This document shows, in pieces, positions 1 through 16,261 of a stretch of DNA of 64,000 bases. The stretch comes from Chaunax sp. Z400 (lineage: Eukaryota > Chordata > Actinopteri > Lophiiformes > Chaunacidae), in contig JBAGJB010000202.1 in the NCBI GenBank assembly GCA_037577475.1, positions 1,054,001 through 1,118,000 of the forward strand. Direction: 5' to 3'. The position numbers were made by a program, and so were the translations under genes. Within the stretch, counting starts at the first letter, position 1. Every line of letters starts with the position of its first letter. The notes under the pieces were generated by a model that was not told the origin of the DNA, did no database searches, and was given only the letters and a program-made list of their open reading frames with translations.

Positions 1-784
1 ACTATGTATACCATGCATACCATACATACTATTCATACTATACATGCCATACATACTATTTATACTATACATACTATTCATACTATACATAGTGTTCATT
101 CTACACATACTACTACTATTCGTACTATACATACTATTCATACTATTCATACTGTACATACTATACATACTATTCATACTGTACATACTATACATACTAT
201 TCATACTATACATACTATTCATACTATTCATACTATTCATACTGTACATACTATACATACTATTCATACTGTACATACTATTCATACTGTACATACTGTA
301 CATACTATTCATACTGTACATACTGTACATACTATTCATACTGTACATACTATTCATACTGTACATACTATACATACTATACATACTGTACATACTGTAC
401 ATACTATTCATACTGTACATACTGTACATACTATTCATACTATACATACTATTCATACTGTACATACTATTCATACTATTCATACTGTACATACTATTCA
501 TACTATACATACTGTACATACTATACATACTATTCATACTATACATACTATTCATACTATACATACTATACATACTATTCATACTATACATACTAAACAT
601 ACTGTTTATACTATACATACTATTCATACTGTAGATACTATACATACTATTCATACTGTAGATACTATACATATTATTCATACTGTACATACTATACATA
701 TTATTCATACTGTACATACTGTTCATACTATACATACTATACATACTGTACATAATATACATACTATTTATACTATACATACTA
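1..784. repeat. Partial higher-order block 0 (left edge truncated)
   Basis: The block opens inside a class I cassette: ATGTATACCATGCATACC starts at 4, CATGCCATAC at about 46 and the CATTCTACACATACTACT segment at about 97, with a CGTACT variant at 121. The body is 9-mers rich in GTA units (about 180-540). Its right end carries the series that precedes many cassettes: ACTAAACATACTGTTTATAC near 592, GTAGATAC near 632 and 659, CATATTATTC near 670 and 697, and CATAATATAC near 751. Confidence 0.9.
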
Positions 785-1797
785 TTTTTTACTAAACATA
801 CTATTTATACTATACATACTATTCATTCTATACATACTATTCATTCTATACATACTAATACTATACATACTATACATACTATTATTTCTACACATACTAC
901 TACTATACATACTATTCATACTATACATATAAATTCTATACATACTATGTATACCATGCATACCATACATACTATTCATACTATACATGCCATACGTACT
1001 ATTTATACTATACATACTATTCATACTATACATACTGTTCATTCTACACATACTACTACTATTCATACTATACATACTATTCATACTATTCATACTGTAA
1101 ATAACATACATACTATTCATACTGTACATACTATACATACTATTCATACTATACATACTATACATACTATTCATACTATTCATTCTACACATACTACTAC
1201 TATTCATACTATTCATACTGTACATACTATACATACTATTCATACTGTACATACTATACATACTATTCATACTGTACATACTCTTCATACTATACATACT
1301 ATTTATACTATACATACTATTCATACTGTACATACTATACATACTATACATACTATTCATACTGTACATACTATACATACTATTCATACTGTACATACTC
1401 TTCATACTATACATACTATTCATACTATACATACTATTCATACTATTCATACTGTACATACTATACATACTATTCATACTGTACATAATGTACATACTAT
1501 ACATACTATTCATACTATACATACTATTCATACTATACATACTATACATACTATTCATACTATACATACTAAACATACTGTTTATACTATACATACTATT
1601 CATACTGTAGATACTATACATATTATTCATACTGTACATACTATACATATTATTCATACTGTACATACTGTTCATACTATACATACTATACATACTGTAC
1701 ATACTATACATACTATTTATACTATACATACTATTCATACTGTACATACTATACATACTATACATACTATTCATACTATACATTCATATACATACTA
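785..1797. repeat. Higher-order block 1, 1,013 bp
   Basis: Starts at the T6 tract of a class I cassette that is shorter than most: T6 to AAATTC is 146 bp, against 149 in the 10384 copy and 167 in the 1798 copy. AAATTCTATACATACTATG is at 931. It carries two TCTACACATACTACTACT segments (near 1033 and 1182) and a private GTAAATAACATAC variant near 1097. The end repeats the ACTAAAC / GTAGAT / CATATTATTC series (from about 1568). The last join reads CATTCATATACATAC, where other copies read CATACATATACATAC. It is nearly the same as block 4 (5818-6839), which is 9 bp longer. Confidence 0.9.
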
Positions 1798-3728
1798 TTT
1801 TTTACTAAACATACTATTTATACTATACATACTATTCATTCTATACATACTATTCATTCTATACATACTACTCATACTATACATACTACTCATACTATAC
1901 ATACTATACATACAATTATTTCTACACATACTACTACTATACATACTATTCATACTATACATATAAATTCTATACATACTATGTATACCATGCATACCAT
2001 ACATACTATTCATACTATACATTCCATACATACTATTTATACTATACATACTATTCATACTATACATACTGTTCATTCTACACATACTACTACTATTCAT
2101 ACTATACATACTATTCATACTATTCATACTGTACATACTATACATACTATTCATACTGTACATACTATACATACTATTCATACTATACATACTATTCATA
2201 CTATTCCTACTGTACATACTATACATACTATTCATACTGTACATACTATACATACTATTCATACTGTACATACTATTTATACTATACATACTATACATAC
2301 TATACATACTATACATACTATTCATACTATTCATACTGTACATACTATACATACTATACATACTATTCATACTGTAGATACTATACATATTATTCATACT
2401 GTACATACTATACATAGTATTCATACTGTACATACTATTCCTACTATACATACTATACATACTATGCATACTATTCATACTGTACATACTATACATACTA
2501 TTCATACTATACATACTATTCCTACTATACATACTATTCATACTGTACATACTATACATACTATTCATACTATGCATACTATTCATACTACACATACTAG
2601 TCAGACTGTACATACTACACATACTATTCATACTGTACATACTATTCATACTGTACATACTGTACATACTATTCATACTGTACATACTATTCATACTATT
2701 CATACTATACATACTATTCATACTGTACATACTATACATACTAAACATACTGTATATACTACACATACTATTCATACTGTAGATACTATACATATTATTC
2801 ATACTGTACATACTATACATATTATTCATACTGTACATACTATACATACTATACATACTGTACATACTATACATACTGTACCTACTATACATACTATTTA
2901 TACTATACATACTATTCATACTATACATACTATTCATACTGTACATACTATACATACTATTCATACTATACATACTATACATACTATTCATACTATACAT
3001 ATAAATTCTATGCATACCATGCATACCATACATACTATTCATACTATACATGCCATACATACTATTTATACTATACATACTGTTCATACTGTACATACTA
3101 TACATACTATTCATACTATACATACTATTCATTCTATACATACTATTCATACTATACATACTATTCATTCTACACATACTACTACTATTCATACTATTCA
3201 TACTGTACATACTATATATACTATTCATACTGTACATACTCTTCATACTATACATACTATTCATACTATACATACTATTCATACTATTCATACTGTACAT
3301 ACTATACATACTATTCATACTATTCATACTGTACATACTATACATACTATTCATACTATACATACTATTCATACTATACATACTATTCATACTGTACATA
3401 CTATTCATACTGTACATACTATACATACTGTACATACTATACATACTGTACATACTATACATACTACTCATACTGTACATACTATTCATACTGTACATAC
3501 TATACATACTATTCATACTATACATACTATTCATACTGCACATACTATTCATACTGCACATACTATACATACTATTCATACTGTACATACTATTCATACT
3601 GTACATACTATACATACTATTCATACTGTACATACTATACATACTATTTATACTATACATACTATTCATACTGTACATACTATACATACTATACATACTA
3701 TTCATACTATACATACATATACATACTA
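1798..3728. repeat. Higher-order block 2, 1,931 bp
   Basis: Class I cassette with AAATTC at 1965 and a CATTCCATAC variant near 2020 that is shared only with block 5. The middle contains the ATTCCTAC and CATGCATAC markers and the rare CAGACT variant at 2602. A class B cassette (TATAAATTCTATGCATACC, AAATTC at 3003) splits the block. After it comes the series with TATATATAC (near 3211), CTCTTCATAC, three GTACATACTATACATACT repeats, ACTACTCATAC, and paired CATACTGCA units near 3534-3560. Block 5 is the same unit plus a net 270 bp (30 units). Confidence 0.9.
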
Positions 3729-5817
3729 TTTTTTACTAAACATACTATTTATACTATACATACTATTCATTCTATACATACTATTCATTCTATACATACT
3801 ACTCATACTATACATACTATACATACAATTATTTCTACACATACTACTACTATACATACTATTCATACTATACATATAAATTCTATACATACTATGTATA
3901 CCATGCATACCATACATACTATTCATACTATACATGCCATACATACTATTTATACTTTACATACTATTCATACTATACATACTGTTCATTCTACACATAC
4001 TACTACTATTCATACTATACATACTATTCATACTATTCATACTGTACATACTATACATACTATTCATACTGTACATACTATACATACTATTCATACTATA
4101 CATACTATTCATACTATTCATACTGTACATACTATACATACTATTCATACTGTACATACTATACATACTATTCATACTGTACATACTATTTATACTATAC
4201 ATACTATACATACTATACATACTATTCATACTATTCATACTGTACATACTATACATACTATTCATACTATTCATACTGTGCATACTATACATACTATTCA
4301 TACTGTACATACTATACATACTATTCATACTGTAGATACTATACATACTATTCATACTATACATATAAATTCTATGCATACCATGCATACCATACATACT
4401 ATTCATACTATACATGCCATACATACTATTTATACTATACATACTATTCATACTGTACATACTATACATACTATTCATACTATACATACTATTCATTCTA
4501 TACATACTATTCATACTATACATACTATTCATTCTACACATACTACTACTGTTCATACTATTCATACTGTACATACTATATATACTATTCATACTGTACA
4601 TACTCTTCATACTATACATACTATTCATACTATACATACTATTCATACTATTCATACTGTACATACTATACATACTATTCATACTTTTCATACTGTAATA
4701 CTATACATACTATTCATACTATACATACTATTCATACTATACATACTATTCATACTGTACATACTATTCATAGTGTACATACTATACATACTGTACATAC
4801 TATTCATACTGTACATACTATACATACTATTCATACTGTACATACTATTCATACTGTACATACTATACATACTATTCATACTATACATACTATTCATACT
4901 GCACATACTATTCATACTGCACATACTATACATACTATTCATACTGTACATACTATTCATACTGTACATACTATACATACTATTCATACTGTACATACTA
5001 TACATACTATTCATACTATACATACTATTCATACTATACATACTATTCATACTATTCATACTATTCATACTGTACATGCTATACATACTATTCATACTGT
5101 ACATACTATACATACTATTCATACTGTACATACTATTTATACTATACATACTATACATACTATACATACTATACATACTATTCATACTATTCATTCTACA
5201 CATACTACTTCTATTCATACTATTCATACTGTACATACTATACATACTATTCATACTGTACATACTATTCATACTGTACATACTCTTCATACTATACATA
5301 CTATTCATACTATACATACTATTCATACTATTCATACTGTACATACTATACATACTATACATACTATTCATACTGTACATACTATACATACTATTCATAC
5401 TGTACATACTCTTCATACTATACATACTATTCATACTATACATACTATTCATACTGTACATACTATTCATACTATTCATACTGTACATACTATTCATACT
5501 ATTCATACTGTACATACTATACATACTATTCATACTATACATACTATTCATACTATACATACTATACATACTATTCATACTATACATACTAAACATACTG
5601 TTTATACTATACATACTATTCATACTGTAGATACTATACATATTATTCATACTGTACATACTATACATATTATTCATACTGTACATACTGTTCATACTAT
5701 ACATACTATACATACTGTACATAATATACATACTATTTATACTATACATACTATTCATACTGTACATACTATACATACTATACATACTATTCATACTATA
5801 CATACATATACATACTA
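3729..5817. repeat. Higher-order block 3, 2,089 bp, mosaic
   Basis: Class I cassette (AAATTC at 3878) with a private TTTATACTTTAC variant near 3950, then a class B cassette at 4367. It contains a GTTCATAC instead of ATTCATAC after the TCTACAC segment (near 4550) and a register break near 4696 (CATACTGTAATACTATAC, one base short). Past the break the array continues in a different + frame. A degenerate TCTACACATACTACTTCT lies near 5197. The right third (about 5210-5817) resembles the right ends of blocks 1 and 4, so the block looks like a join of two block types. Confidence 0.85.
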
Positions 5818-6839
5818 TTTTTTACTAAACATACTATTTATACTATACATACTATTCATTCTATACATACTATTCATTCTATACATACTAATACTATACA
5901 TACTATACATACTATTATTTCTACACATACTACTACTATACATACTATTCATACTATACATATAAATTCTATACATACTATGTATACCATGCATACCATA
6001 CATACTATTCATACTATACATGCCATACGTACTATTTATACTATACATACTATTCATACTATACATACTGTTCATTCTACACATACTACTACTATTCATA
6101 CTATACATACTATTCATACTATTCATACTGTAAATTACATACATACTATTCATACTGTACATACTATACATACTATTCATACTATACATACTATACATAC
6201 TATTCATACTATTCATTCTACACATACTACTACTATTCATACTATTCATACTGTACATACTATACATACTATTCATACTGTACATACTATACATACTATT
6301 CATACTGTACATACTCTTCATACTATACATACTATTTATACTATACATACTATTCATACTATTCATACTGTACATACTATACATACTATACATACTATTC
6401 ATACTGTACATACTATACATACTATTCATACTGTACATACTCTTCATACTATACATACTATTCATACTATACATACTATTCATACTATTCATACTGTACA
6501 TACTATACATACTATTCATACTGTACATAGTGTACATACTATACATACTATTCATACTATACATACTATTCATACTATACATACTATACATACTATTCAT
6601 ACTATACATACTAAACATACAGTTTATACTATACATACTATTCATACTGTAGATACTATACATATTATTCATACTGTACATACTATACATATTATTCATA
6701 CTGTACATACTGTTCATACTATACATACTATACATACTGTACATACTATACATACTATTTATACTATACATACTATTCATACTGTACATACTATACATAC
6801 TATACATACTATTCATACTATACATACATATACATACTA
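5818..6839. repeat. Higher-order block 4, 1,022 bp, copy of block 1
   Basis: Cassette AAATTC is at 5964. It follows block 1 unit by unit, including the CGTACT variant after CATGCCATAC and the GTAAATTACATAC variant near 6130 (GTAAATAACATAC in block 1). One extra 9-mer accounts for the length difference. It has CATAGTGTAC near 6526 where block 1 has CATAATGTAC, and ACAGTTTATAC near 6619 where block 1 has ACTGTTTATAC. Confidence 0.9.
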
Positions 6840-9040
6840 TTTTTTACTAAACATACTATTTATACTATACATACTATTCATTCTATACATACTATTCATT
6901 CTATACATACTACTCATACTATACATACTATACATACAATTATTTCTACACATACTACTACTATACATACTATTCATACTATACATATAAATTCTATACA
7001 TACTATGTATACCATGCATACCATACATACTATTCATACTATACATTCCATACATACTATTTATACTATACATACTATTCATACTATACATACTGTTCAT
7101 TCTACACATACTACTACTATTCATACTATACATACTATTCATACTATTCATACTGTACATACTATACATACTATTCATACTGTACATACTATACATACTA
7201 TTCATACTATACATACTATTCATACTATTCATACTGTACATACTATACATACTATTCATACTGTACATACTATACATACTATTCATACTGTACATACTAT
7301 TTATACTATACATACTATACATACTATACATACTATACATACTATTCATACTATTCATACTGTACATACTATACATACTATTCATACTATTCATACTGTA
7401 CATACTATACATACTATTCATACTGTACATACTATACATACTATTCATACTGTAGATACTATACATATTATTCATACTGTACATACTATACATACTATTC
7501 ATACTGGACATACTATACATACTATTCATACTGTACATACTATTTATACTATACATACTATACATACTATACATACTATACATACTATTCATACTATTCA
7601 TACTGTACATACTATACATACTATTCATACTATTCATACTGTACATACTATACATACTATTCATACTGTACATACTATACATACTATTCATACTGTAGAT
7701 ACTATACATATTATTCATACTGTACATACTATACATAGTATTCATACTGTACATACTATTCCTACTATACATACTATACATACTATGCATACTATTCATA
7801 CTGTACATACTATACATACTATTCATACTATACATACTATTCCTACTATACATACTATTCATACTGTACATACTATACATACTATTCATACTATGCATAC
7901 TATTCATACTACACATACTAGTCAGACTGTACATACTACACATACTATTCATACTGTACATACTATACATACTATTCATACTGTACATACTATTCATACT
8001 GTACATACTATACATACTATTCATGCTATACATACTGTACATACTATTAATACTATTCATACTGTTCATACTATTCATACTATACATACTATACATACTG
8101 TACATACTGTACATACTATTCATACTGTACATACTGTACATACTATTCATACTGTACATACTATTCATACTATTCATACTATACATACTATTCATACTGT
8201 ACATACTATACATACTAAACATACTGTATATACTACACATACTATTCATACTGTAGATACTATACATATTATTCATACTGTACATACTATACATATTATT
8301 CATACTATACATATAAATTCTATGCATACCATGCATACCATACATACTATTCATACTATACATGCCATACATACTATTTATACTATACATACTGTTCATA
8401 CTGTACATACTATACATACTATTCATACTATACATACTATTCATTCTATACATACTATTCATACTATACATACTATTCATTCTACACATACTACTACTAT
8501 TCATACTATTCATACTGTACATACTATATATACTATTCATACTGTACATACTCTTCATACTATACATACTATTCATACTATACATACTATTCATACTATT
8601 CATACTGTACATACTATACATACTATTCATACTATTCATACTGTACATACTATACATACTATTCATACTATACATACTATTCATACTATACATACTATTC
8701 ATACTGTACATACTATTCATACTGTACATACTATACATACTGTACATACTATACATACTGTACATACTATACATACTACTCATACTGTACATACTATTCA
8801 TACTGTACATACTATACATACTATTCATACTATACATACTATTCATACTGCACATACTATTCATACTGCACATACTATACATACTATTCATACTGTACAT
8901 ACTATTCATACTGTACATACTATACATACTATTCATACTGTACATACTATACATACTATTTATACTATACATACTATTCATACTGTACATACTATACATA
9001 CTATACATACTATTCATACTATACATACATATACATACTA
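6840..9040. repeat. Higher-order block 5, 2,201 bp, expanded copy of block 2
   Basis: Shares with block 2 the CATTCCATAC variant near 7046 and the CAGACT variant (7923). Relative to block 2 it has an extra internal run with CATACTGGAC near 7503 and a second TTTATAC series, a longer GTA-rich stretch near 7950-8110 including ATTAATAC near 8047, and a shorter link to the class B cassette (AAATTC at 8315). The net change is +270 bp, exactly 30 units. Confidence 0.9.
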
Positions 9041-10383
9041 TTTTTTACTAAACATACTATTTATACTATACATACTATTCATTCTATACATACTATTCAT
9101 TCTATACATACTACTCATACTATACATACTATACATACAATTATTTCTACACATACTACTACTATACATACTATTCATACTATACATATAAATTCTATAC
9201 ATACTATGTATACCATGCATACCATACATACTATTCATACTATACATGCCATACATACTATTTATACTATACATACTATTCATACTATACATACTGTTCA
9301 TTCTACACATACTACTACTATTCATACTATACATACTATTCATACTATTCATACTGTACATACTATACATACTATTCATACTGTACATACTATACATACT
9401 ATTCATACTATACATACTATTCATACTATTCATACTGTACATACTATTCATTCTATACATACTATTCATACTATACATACTATTCATTCTACACATACTA
9501 CTACTATTCATACTATTCATACTGTACATACTATATATACTATTCATACTGTACATACTCTTCATACTATACATACTATTCATACTATACATACTATTCA
9601 TACTATTCATACTGTACATACTATACATACTGTTCATTCTACACATACTACTACTATTCATACTATACATACTATTCATACTATTCATACTGTACATACT
9701 ATACATACTATTCATACTGTACATACTATACATACTGTTCATACTGTACATACTATACATACTATTCATACTATACATACTATTCATTCTATACATACTA
9801 TTCATACTATACATACTATTCATTCTACACATACTACTACTATTCATACTATTCATACTGTACATACTATATATACTATTCATACTGTACATACTCTTCA
9901 TACTATACATACTATTCATACTATACATACTATTCATACTATTCATACTGTACATACTATACATACTATTCATACTATTCATACTGTACATACTATACAT
10001 ACTATTCATACTATACATACTATTCATACTATACATACTATTCATACTGTACATACTATTCATACTGTACATACTATACATACTGTACATACTATACATA
10101 CTGTACATACTATACATACTACTCATACTGTACATACTATTCATACTGTACATACTATACATACTATTCATACTATACATACTATTCATACTGCACATAC
10201 TATTCATACTGCACATACTATACATACTATTCATACTGTACATACTATTCATACTGTACATACTATACATACTATTCATACTGTACATACTATACATACT
10301 ATTTATACTATACATACTATTCATACTGTACATACTATACATACTATACATACTATTCATACTATACATACATATACATACTA
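9041..10383. repeat. Higher-order block 6, 1,343 bp, mosaic with three TCTACAC segments
   Basis: Class I cassette with AAATTC at 9190 and a first TCTACACATACTACTACT at about 9301. Two more TCTACAC segments lie near 9489 and 9634, and a fourth near 9825, but there is no TATAAATTCTATGC class B core. The right part from about 9726 matches the end of the 2,939-bp unit (12665-13322), so the block reads as a truncated 2,939-bp copy fused to a short cassette-rich leader. Confidence 0.85.
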
Positions 10384-10666
10384 TTTTTTACTAAACATAC
10401 TATTTATACTATACATACTATTCATTCTATACATACTATTCATTCTATACATACTACTCATACTATACATACTATACATACAATTATTTCTACACATACT
10501 ACTACTATACATACTATTCATACTATACATATAAATTCTATACATACTATGTATACCATGCATACCATACATACTATTCATACTATACATGCCATACATA
10601 CTATTTATACTATACATACTATTCATACTATACATACTGTTCATTCTACACATACTACTACTATTC
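10366..10666. repeat. Class I boundary cassette (best example)
   Basis: In order: CATACATATACATAC, the T6 tract at 10384-10389, ACTAAAC, two CATTCTATAC steps, ACTCATAC, ACAATTATTTC, TCTACACATACTACTACT, TATAAATTC (10531), ATGTATACCATGCATACC (about 10549), CATGCCATAC (about 10587) and a second TCTACACATACTACTACT ending near 10666. It interrupts the 9-mer periodicity, because several segments add steps that are not multiples of 9. It is the most conserved non-9-mer element in the window and recurs at each T6 position. No coding or RNA role is visible. It holds exact palindromes GTATAC, ATGCAT and CATG. Confidence 0.9.
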
Positions 10667-13322
10667 ATACTATACATACTATTCATACTATTCATACTGT
10701 ACATACTATACATACTATTCATACTGTACATACTATACATACTATTCATACTATACATACTATTCATACTATTCATACTGTACATACTATACATACTATT
10801 CATACTGTACATACTATACATACTATTCATACTGTACATACTATTTATACTATACATACTATACATACTATACATACTATTCATACTATTCATACTGTAC
10901 GTACTATACATACTATTCATACTATTCATACTGTACATACTATACATACTATTCATACTGTACATACTATACATACTATTCATACTGTAGATACTATACA
11001 TATTATTCATACTGTACATACTATACATAGTATTCATACTGTACATACTATTCCTACTATACATACTATACATACTATGCATACTATTCATACTGTACAT
11101 ACGATACATACTATTCATACTGTACATACTATTCCTACTATACATACTATTCATACTGTACATACTATTCATACTATGCATACTATTTATACTATACATA
11201 CTATTTATACTATACATACTATTCATACTGTACATACTATTCATACTATTCATAATGTACATACTGTACATACTATTCATACTGTACATACTATACATAC
11301 TACTCATACTATACATACTATTCGTACTATACATACTATACATACTATTCGTACTATTCATACTGTACATACTGTACATACTATTCGTACTATTCATAAT
11401 GTACATACTATACATACTATTCATACTGTACATACTATTCATACTATGCATACTATTTATACTATACATACTATTTATACTATACATACTATTCATACTG
11501 TACATACTATTCATACTATTCATAATGTACATACTGTACATACTATTCATACTGTACATACTATACATACTACTCATACTATACATACTATTCGTACTAT
11601 ACATACTATACATACTATTCGTACTATTCATACTGTACATACTGTACATACTATACATACTATTCATACTATTCATACTGTACATACTATACATACTATT
11701 CATACTGTACATACTATACATACTATTCATACTGTAGATACTATACATATTATTCATACTGTACATACTATACATACTATTCATACTGGACATACTATAC
11801 ATACTATTCATACTGTACATACTATTTATACTATACATACTATACATACTATACATACTATACATACTATTCATACTATTCATACTGTACATACTATACA
11901 TACTATTCATACTATTCATACTGTACATACTATACATACTATTCATACTGTACATACTATACATACTATTCATACTGTAGATACTATACATATTATTCAT
12001 ACTGTACATACTATACATAGTATTCATACTGTACATACTATTCCTACTATACATACTATACATACTATGCATACTATTCATACTGTACATACTATACATA
12101 CTATTCATACTATACATACTATTCCTACTATACATACTATTCATACTGTACATACTATACATACTATTCATACTATGCATACTATTCATACTACACATAC
12201 TAGTCAGACTGTACATACTACACATACTATTCATACTGTACATACTATACATACTATTCATACTGTACATACTATTCATACTGTACATACTATACATACT
12301 ATTCATGCTATACATACTGTACATACTATTAATACTATTCATACTGTTCATACTATTCATACTATACATACTATACATACTGTACATACTGTACATACTA
12401 TTCATACTGTACATACTGTACATACTATTCATACTGTACATACTATTCATACTATTCATACTATACATACTATTCATACTGTACATACTATACATACTAA
12501 ACATACTGTATATACTACACATACTATTCATACTGTAGATACTATACATATTATTCATACTGTACATACTATACATATTATTCATACTATACATATAAAT
12601 TCTATGCATACCATGCATACCATACATACTATTCATACTATACATGCCATACATACTATTTATACTATACATACTGTTCATACTGTACATACTATACATA
12701 CTATTCATACTATACATACTATTCATTCTATACATACTATTCATACTATACATACTATTCATTCTACACATACTACTACTATTCATACTATTCATACTGT
12801 ACATACTATATATACTATTCATACTGTACATACTCTTCATACTATACATACTATTCATACTATACATACTATTCATACTATTCATACTGTACATACTATA
12901 CATACTATTCATACTATTCATACTGTACATACTATACATACTATTCATACTATACATACTATTCATACTATACATACTATTCATACTGTACATACTATTC
13001 ATACTGTACATACTATACATACTGTACATACTATACATACTGTACATACTATACATACTACTCATACTGTACATACTATTCATACTGTACATACTATACA
13101 TACTATTCATACTATACATACTATTCATACTGCACATACTATTCATACTGCACATACTATACATACTATTCATACTGTACATACTATTCATACTGTACAT
13201 ACTATACATACTATTCATACTGTACATACTATACATACTATTTATACTATACATACTATTCATACTGTACATACTATACATACTATACATACTATTCATA
13301 CTATACATACATATACATACTA
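10384..13322. repeat. Higher-order block 7, 2,939-bp unit, copy 1
   Basis: Class I cassette AAATTC at 10533; class B cassette AAATTC at 12597. Markers in order: GTACGTAC near 10897, ACGATAC near 11101, an internal duplication of a segment with CATAATGTAC and CGTACTATAC (about 11170-11400 and 11430-11650), CATACTGGAC near 11785, CAGACT at 12205, ATTAATAC near 12328, the paired CATACTGCA units near 13130-13155. By eye the order of 9-mer variants is the same as in block 8 throughout. Confidence 0.93.
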
Positions 13323-16261
13323 TTTTTTACTAAACATACTATTTATACTATACATACTATTCATTCTATACATACTATTCATTCTATACATACTACTCAT
13401 ACTATACATACTATACATACAATTATTTCTACACATACTACTACTATACATACTATTCATACTATACATATAAATTCTATACATACTATGTATACCATGC
13501 ATACCATACATACTATTCATACTATACATGCCATACATACTATTTATACTATACATACTATTCATACTATACATACTGTTCATTCTACACATACTACTAC
13601 TATTCATACTATACATACTATTCATACTATTCATACTGTACATACTATACATACTATTCATACTGTACATACTATACATACTATTCATACTATACATACT
13701 ATTCATACTATTCATACTGTACATACTATACATACTATTCATACTGTACATACTATACATACTATTCATACTGTACATACTATTTATACTATACATACTA
13801 TACATACTATACATACTATTCATACTATTCATACTGTACGTACTATACATACTATTCATACTATTCATACTGTACATACTATACATACTATTCATACTGT
13901 ACATACTATACATACTATTCATACTGTAGATACTATACATATTATTCATACTGTACATACTATACATAGTATTCATACTGTACATACTATTCCTACTATA
14001 CATACTATACATACTATGCATACTATTCATACTGTACATACGATACATACTATTCATACTGTACATACTATTCCTACTATACATACTATTCATACTGTAC
14101 ATACTATTCATACTATGCATACTATTTATACTATACATACTATTTATACTATACATACTATTCATACTGTACATACTATTCATACTATTCATAATGTACA
14201 TACTGTACATACTATTCATACTGTACATACTATACATACTACTCATACTATACATACTATTCGTACTATACATACTATACATACTATTCGTACTATTCAT
14301 ACTGTACATACTGTACATACTATTCGTACTATTCATAATGTACATACTATACATACTATTCATACTGTACATACTATTCATACTATGCATACTATTTATA
14401 CTATACATACTATTTATACTATACATACTATTCATACTGTACATACTATTCATACTATTCATAATGTACATACTGTACATACTATTCATACTGTACATAC
14501 TATACATACTACTCATACTATACATACTATTCGTACTATACATACTATACATACTATTCGTACTATTCATACTGTACATACTGTACATACTATACATACT
14601 ATTCATACTATTCATACTGTACATACTATACATACTATTCATACTGTACATACTATACATACTATTCATACTGTAGATACTATACATATTATTCATACTG
14701 TACATACTATACATACTATTCATACTGGACATACTATACATACTATTCATACTGTACATACTATTTATACTATACATACTATACATACTATACATACTAT
14801 ACATACTATTCATACTATTCATACTGTACATACTATACATACTATTCATACTATTCATACTGTACATACTATACATACTATTCATACTGTACATACTATA
14901 CATACTATTCATACTGTAGATACTATACATATTATTCATACTGTACATACTATACATAGTATTCATACTGTACATACTATTCCTACTATACATACTATAC
15001 ATACTATGCATACTATTCATACTGTACATACTATACATACTATTCATACTATACATACTATTCCTACTATACATACTATTCATACTGTACATACTATACA
15101 TACTATTCATACTATGCATACTATTCATACTACACATACTAGTCAGACTGTACATACTACACATACTATTCATACTGTACATACTATACATACTATTCAT
15201 ACTGTACATACTATTCATACTGTACATACTATACATACTATTCATGCTATACATACTGTACATACTATTAATACTATTCATACTGTTCATACTATTCATA
15301 CTATACATACTATACATACTGTACATACTGTACATACTATTCATACTGTACATACTGTACATACTATTCATACTGTACATACTATTCATACTATTCATAC
15401 TATACATACTATTCATACTGTACATACTATACATACTAAACATACTGTATATACTACACATACTATTCATACTGTAGATACTATACATATTATTCATACT
15501 GTACATACTATACATATTATTCATACTATACATATAAATTCTATGCATACCATGCATACCATACATACTATTCATACTATACATGCCATACATACTATTT
15601 ATACTATACATACTGTTCATACTGTACATACTATACATACTATTCATACTATACATACTATTCATTCTATACATACTATTCATACTATACATACTATTCA
15701 TTCTACACATACTACTACTATTCATACTATTCATACTGTACATACTATATATACTATTCATACTGTACATACTCTTCATACTATACATACTATTCATACT
15801 ATACATACTATTCATACTATTCATACTGTACATACTATACATACTATTCATACTATTCATACTGTACATACTATACATACTATTCATACTATACATACTA
15901 TTCATACTATACATACTATTCATACTGTACATACTATTCATACTGTACATACTATACATACTGTACATACTATACATACTGTACATACTATACATACTAC
16001 TCATACTGTACATACTATTCATACTGTACATACTATACATACTATTCATACTATACATACTATTCATACTGCACATACTATTCATACTGCACATACTATA
16101 CATACTATTCATACTGTACATACTATTCATACTGTACATACTATACATACTATTCATACTGTACATACTATACATACTATTTATACTATACATACTATTC
16201 ATACTGTACATACTATACATACTATACATACTATTCATACTATACATACATATACATACTA
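13323..16261. repeat. Higher-order block 8, 2,939-bp unit, copy 2
   Basis: Exactly 2,939 bp after block 7, with every marker displaced by that amount: AAATTC at 13472, GTACGTAC near 13836, ACGATAC near 14040, CATACTGGAC near 14724, CAGACT at 15144, class B AAATTC at 15536. No difference from block 7 was seen by eye, so the duplication is very recent or the sequence was homogenised by gene conversion. An assembly duplication cannot be excluded. Confidence 0.93.

Larger units (their letters stand above)
785..3728. repeat. Left-domain duplication, copy 1 (blocks 1+2)
   Basis: The pair of blocks 1 and 2 recurs in the same order as blocks 4 and 5 (5818-9040), offset 5,033 bp at the first cassette and 5,042 bp at the second. 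Shared private variants (GTAAATWACATAC, CGTACT after CATGCC, CATTCCATAC, CAGACT) show common descent. Differences are +9 bp in the first block and +270 bp net in the second. Confidence 0.88.
5818..9040. repeat. Left-domain duplication, copy 2 (blocks 4+5)
   Basis: Second copy of the 785-3728 pair, separated from it by block 3. The extra 270 bp lies in at least three places (an added CATACTGGAC segment, an added GTA/ATTAATAC segment, and a shortened link before 8315), so several in-register events separate the copies. Confidence 0.88.

Noticed and set aside
2440..2460. AGGA on the - strand (from ATTCCTAC units) before ATG, resembling a Shine-Dalgarno site
   Set aside because: It arises by a point variant in a repeat that has ATG every 9 bases, recurs in many blocks and is not tied to any meaningful frame.
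10366..10666. Class I cassette as a transposable element or insertion sequence
   Set aside because: No terminal inverted repeats, no target-site duplication and no transposase. Position and order within blocks are conserved, which fits repeat-unit boundaries better than insertion.
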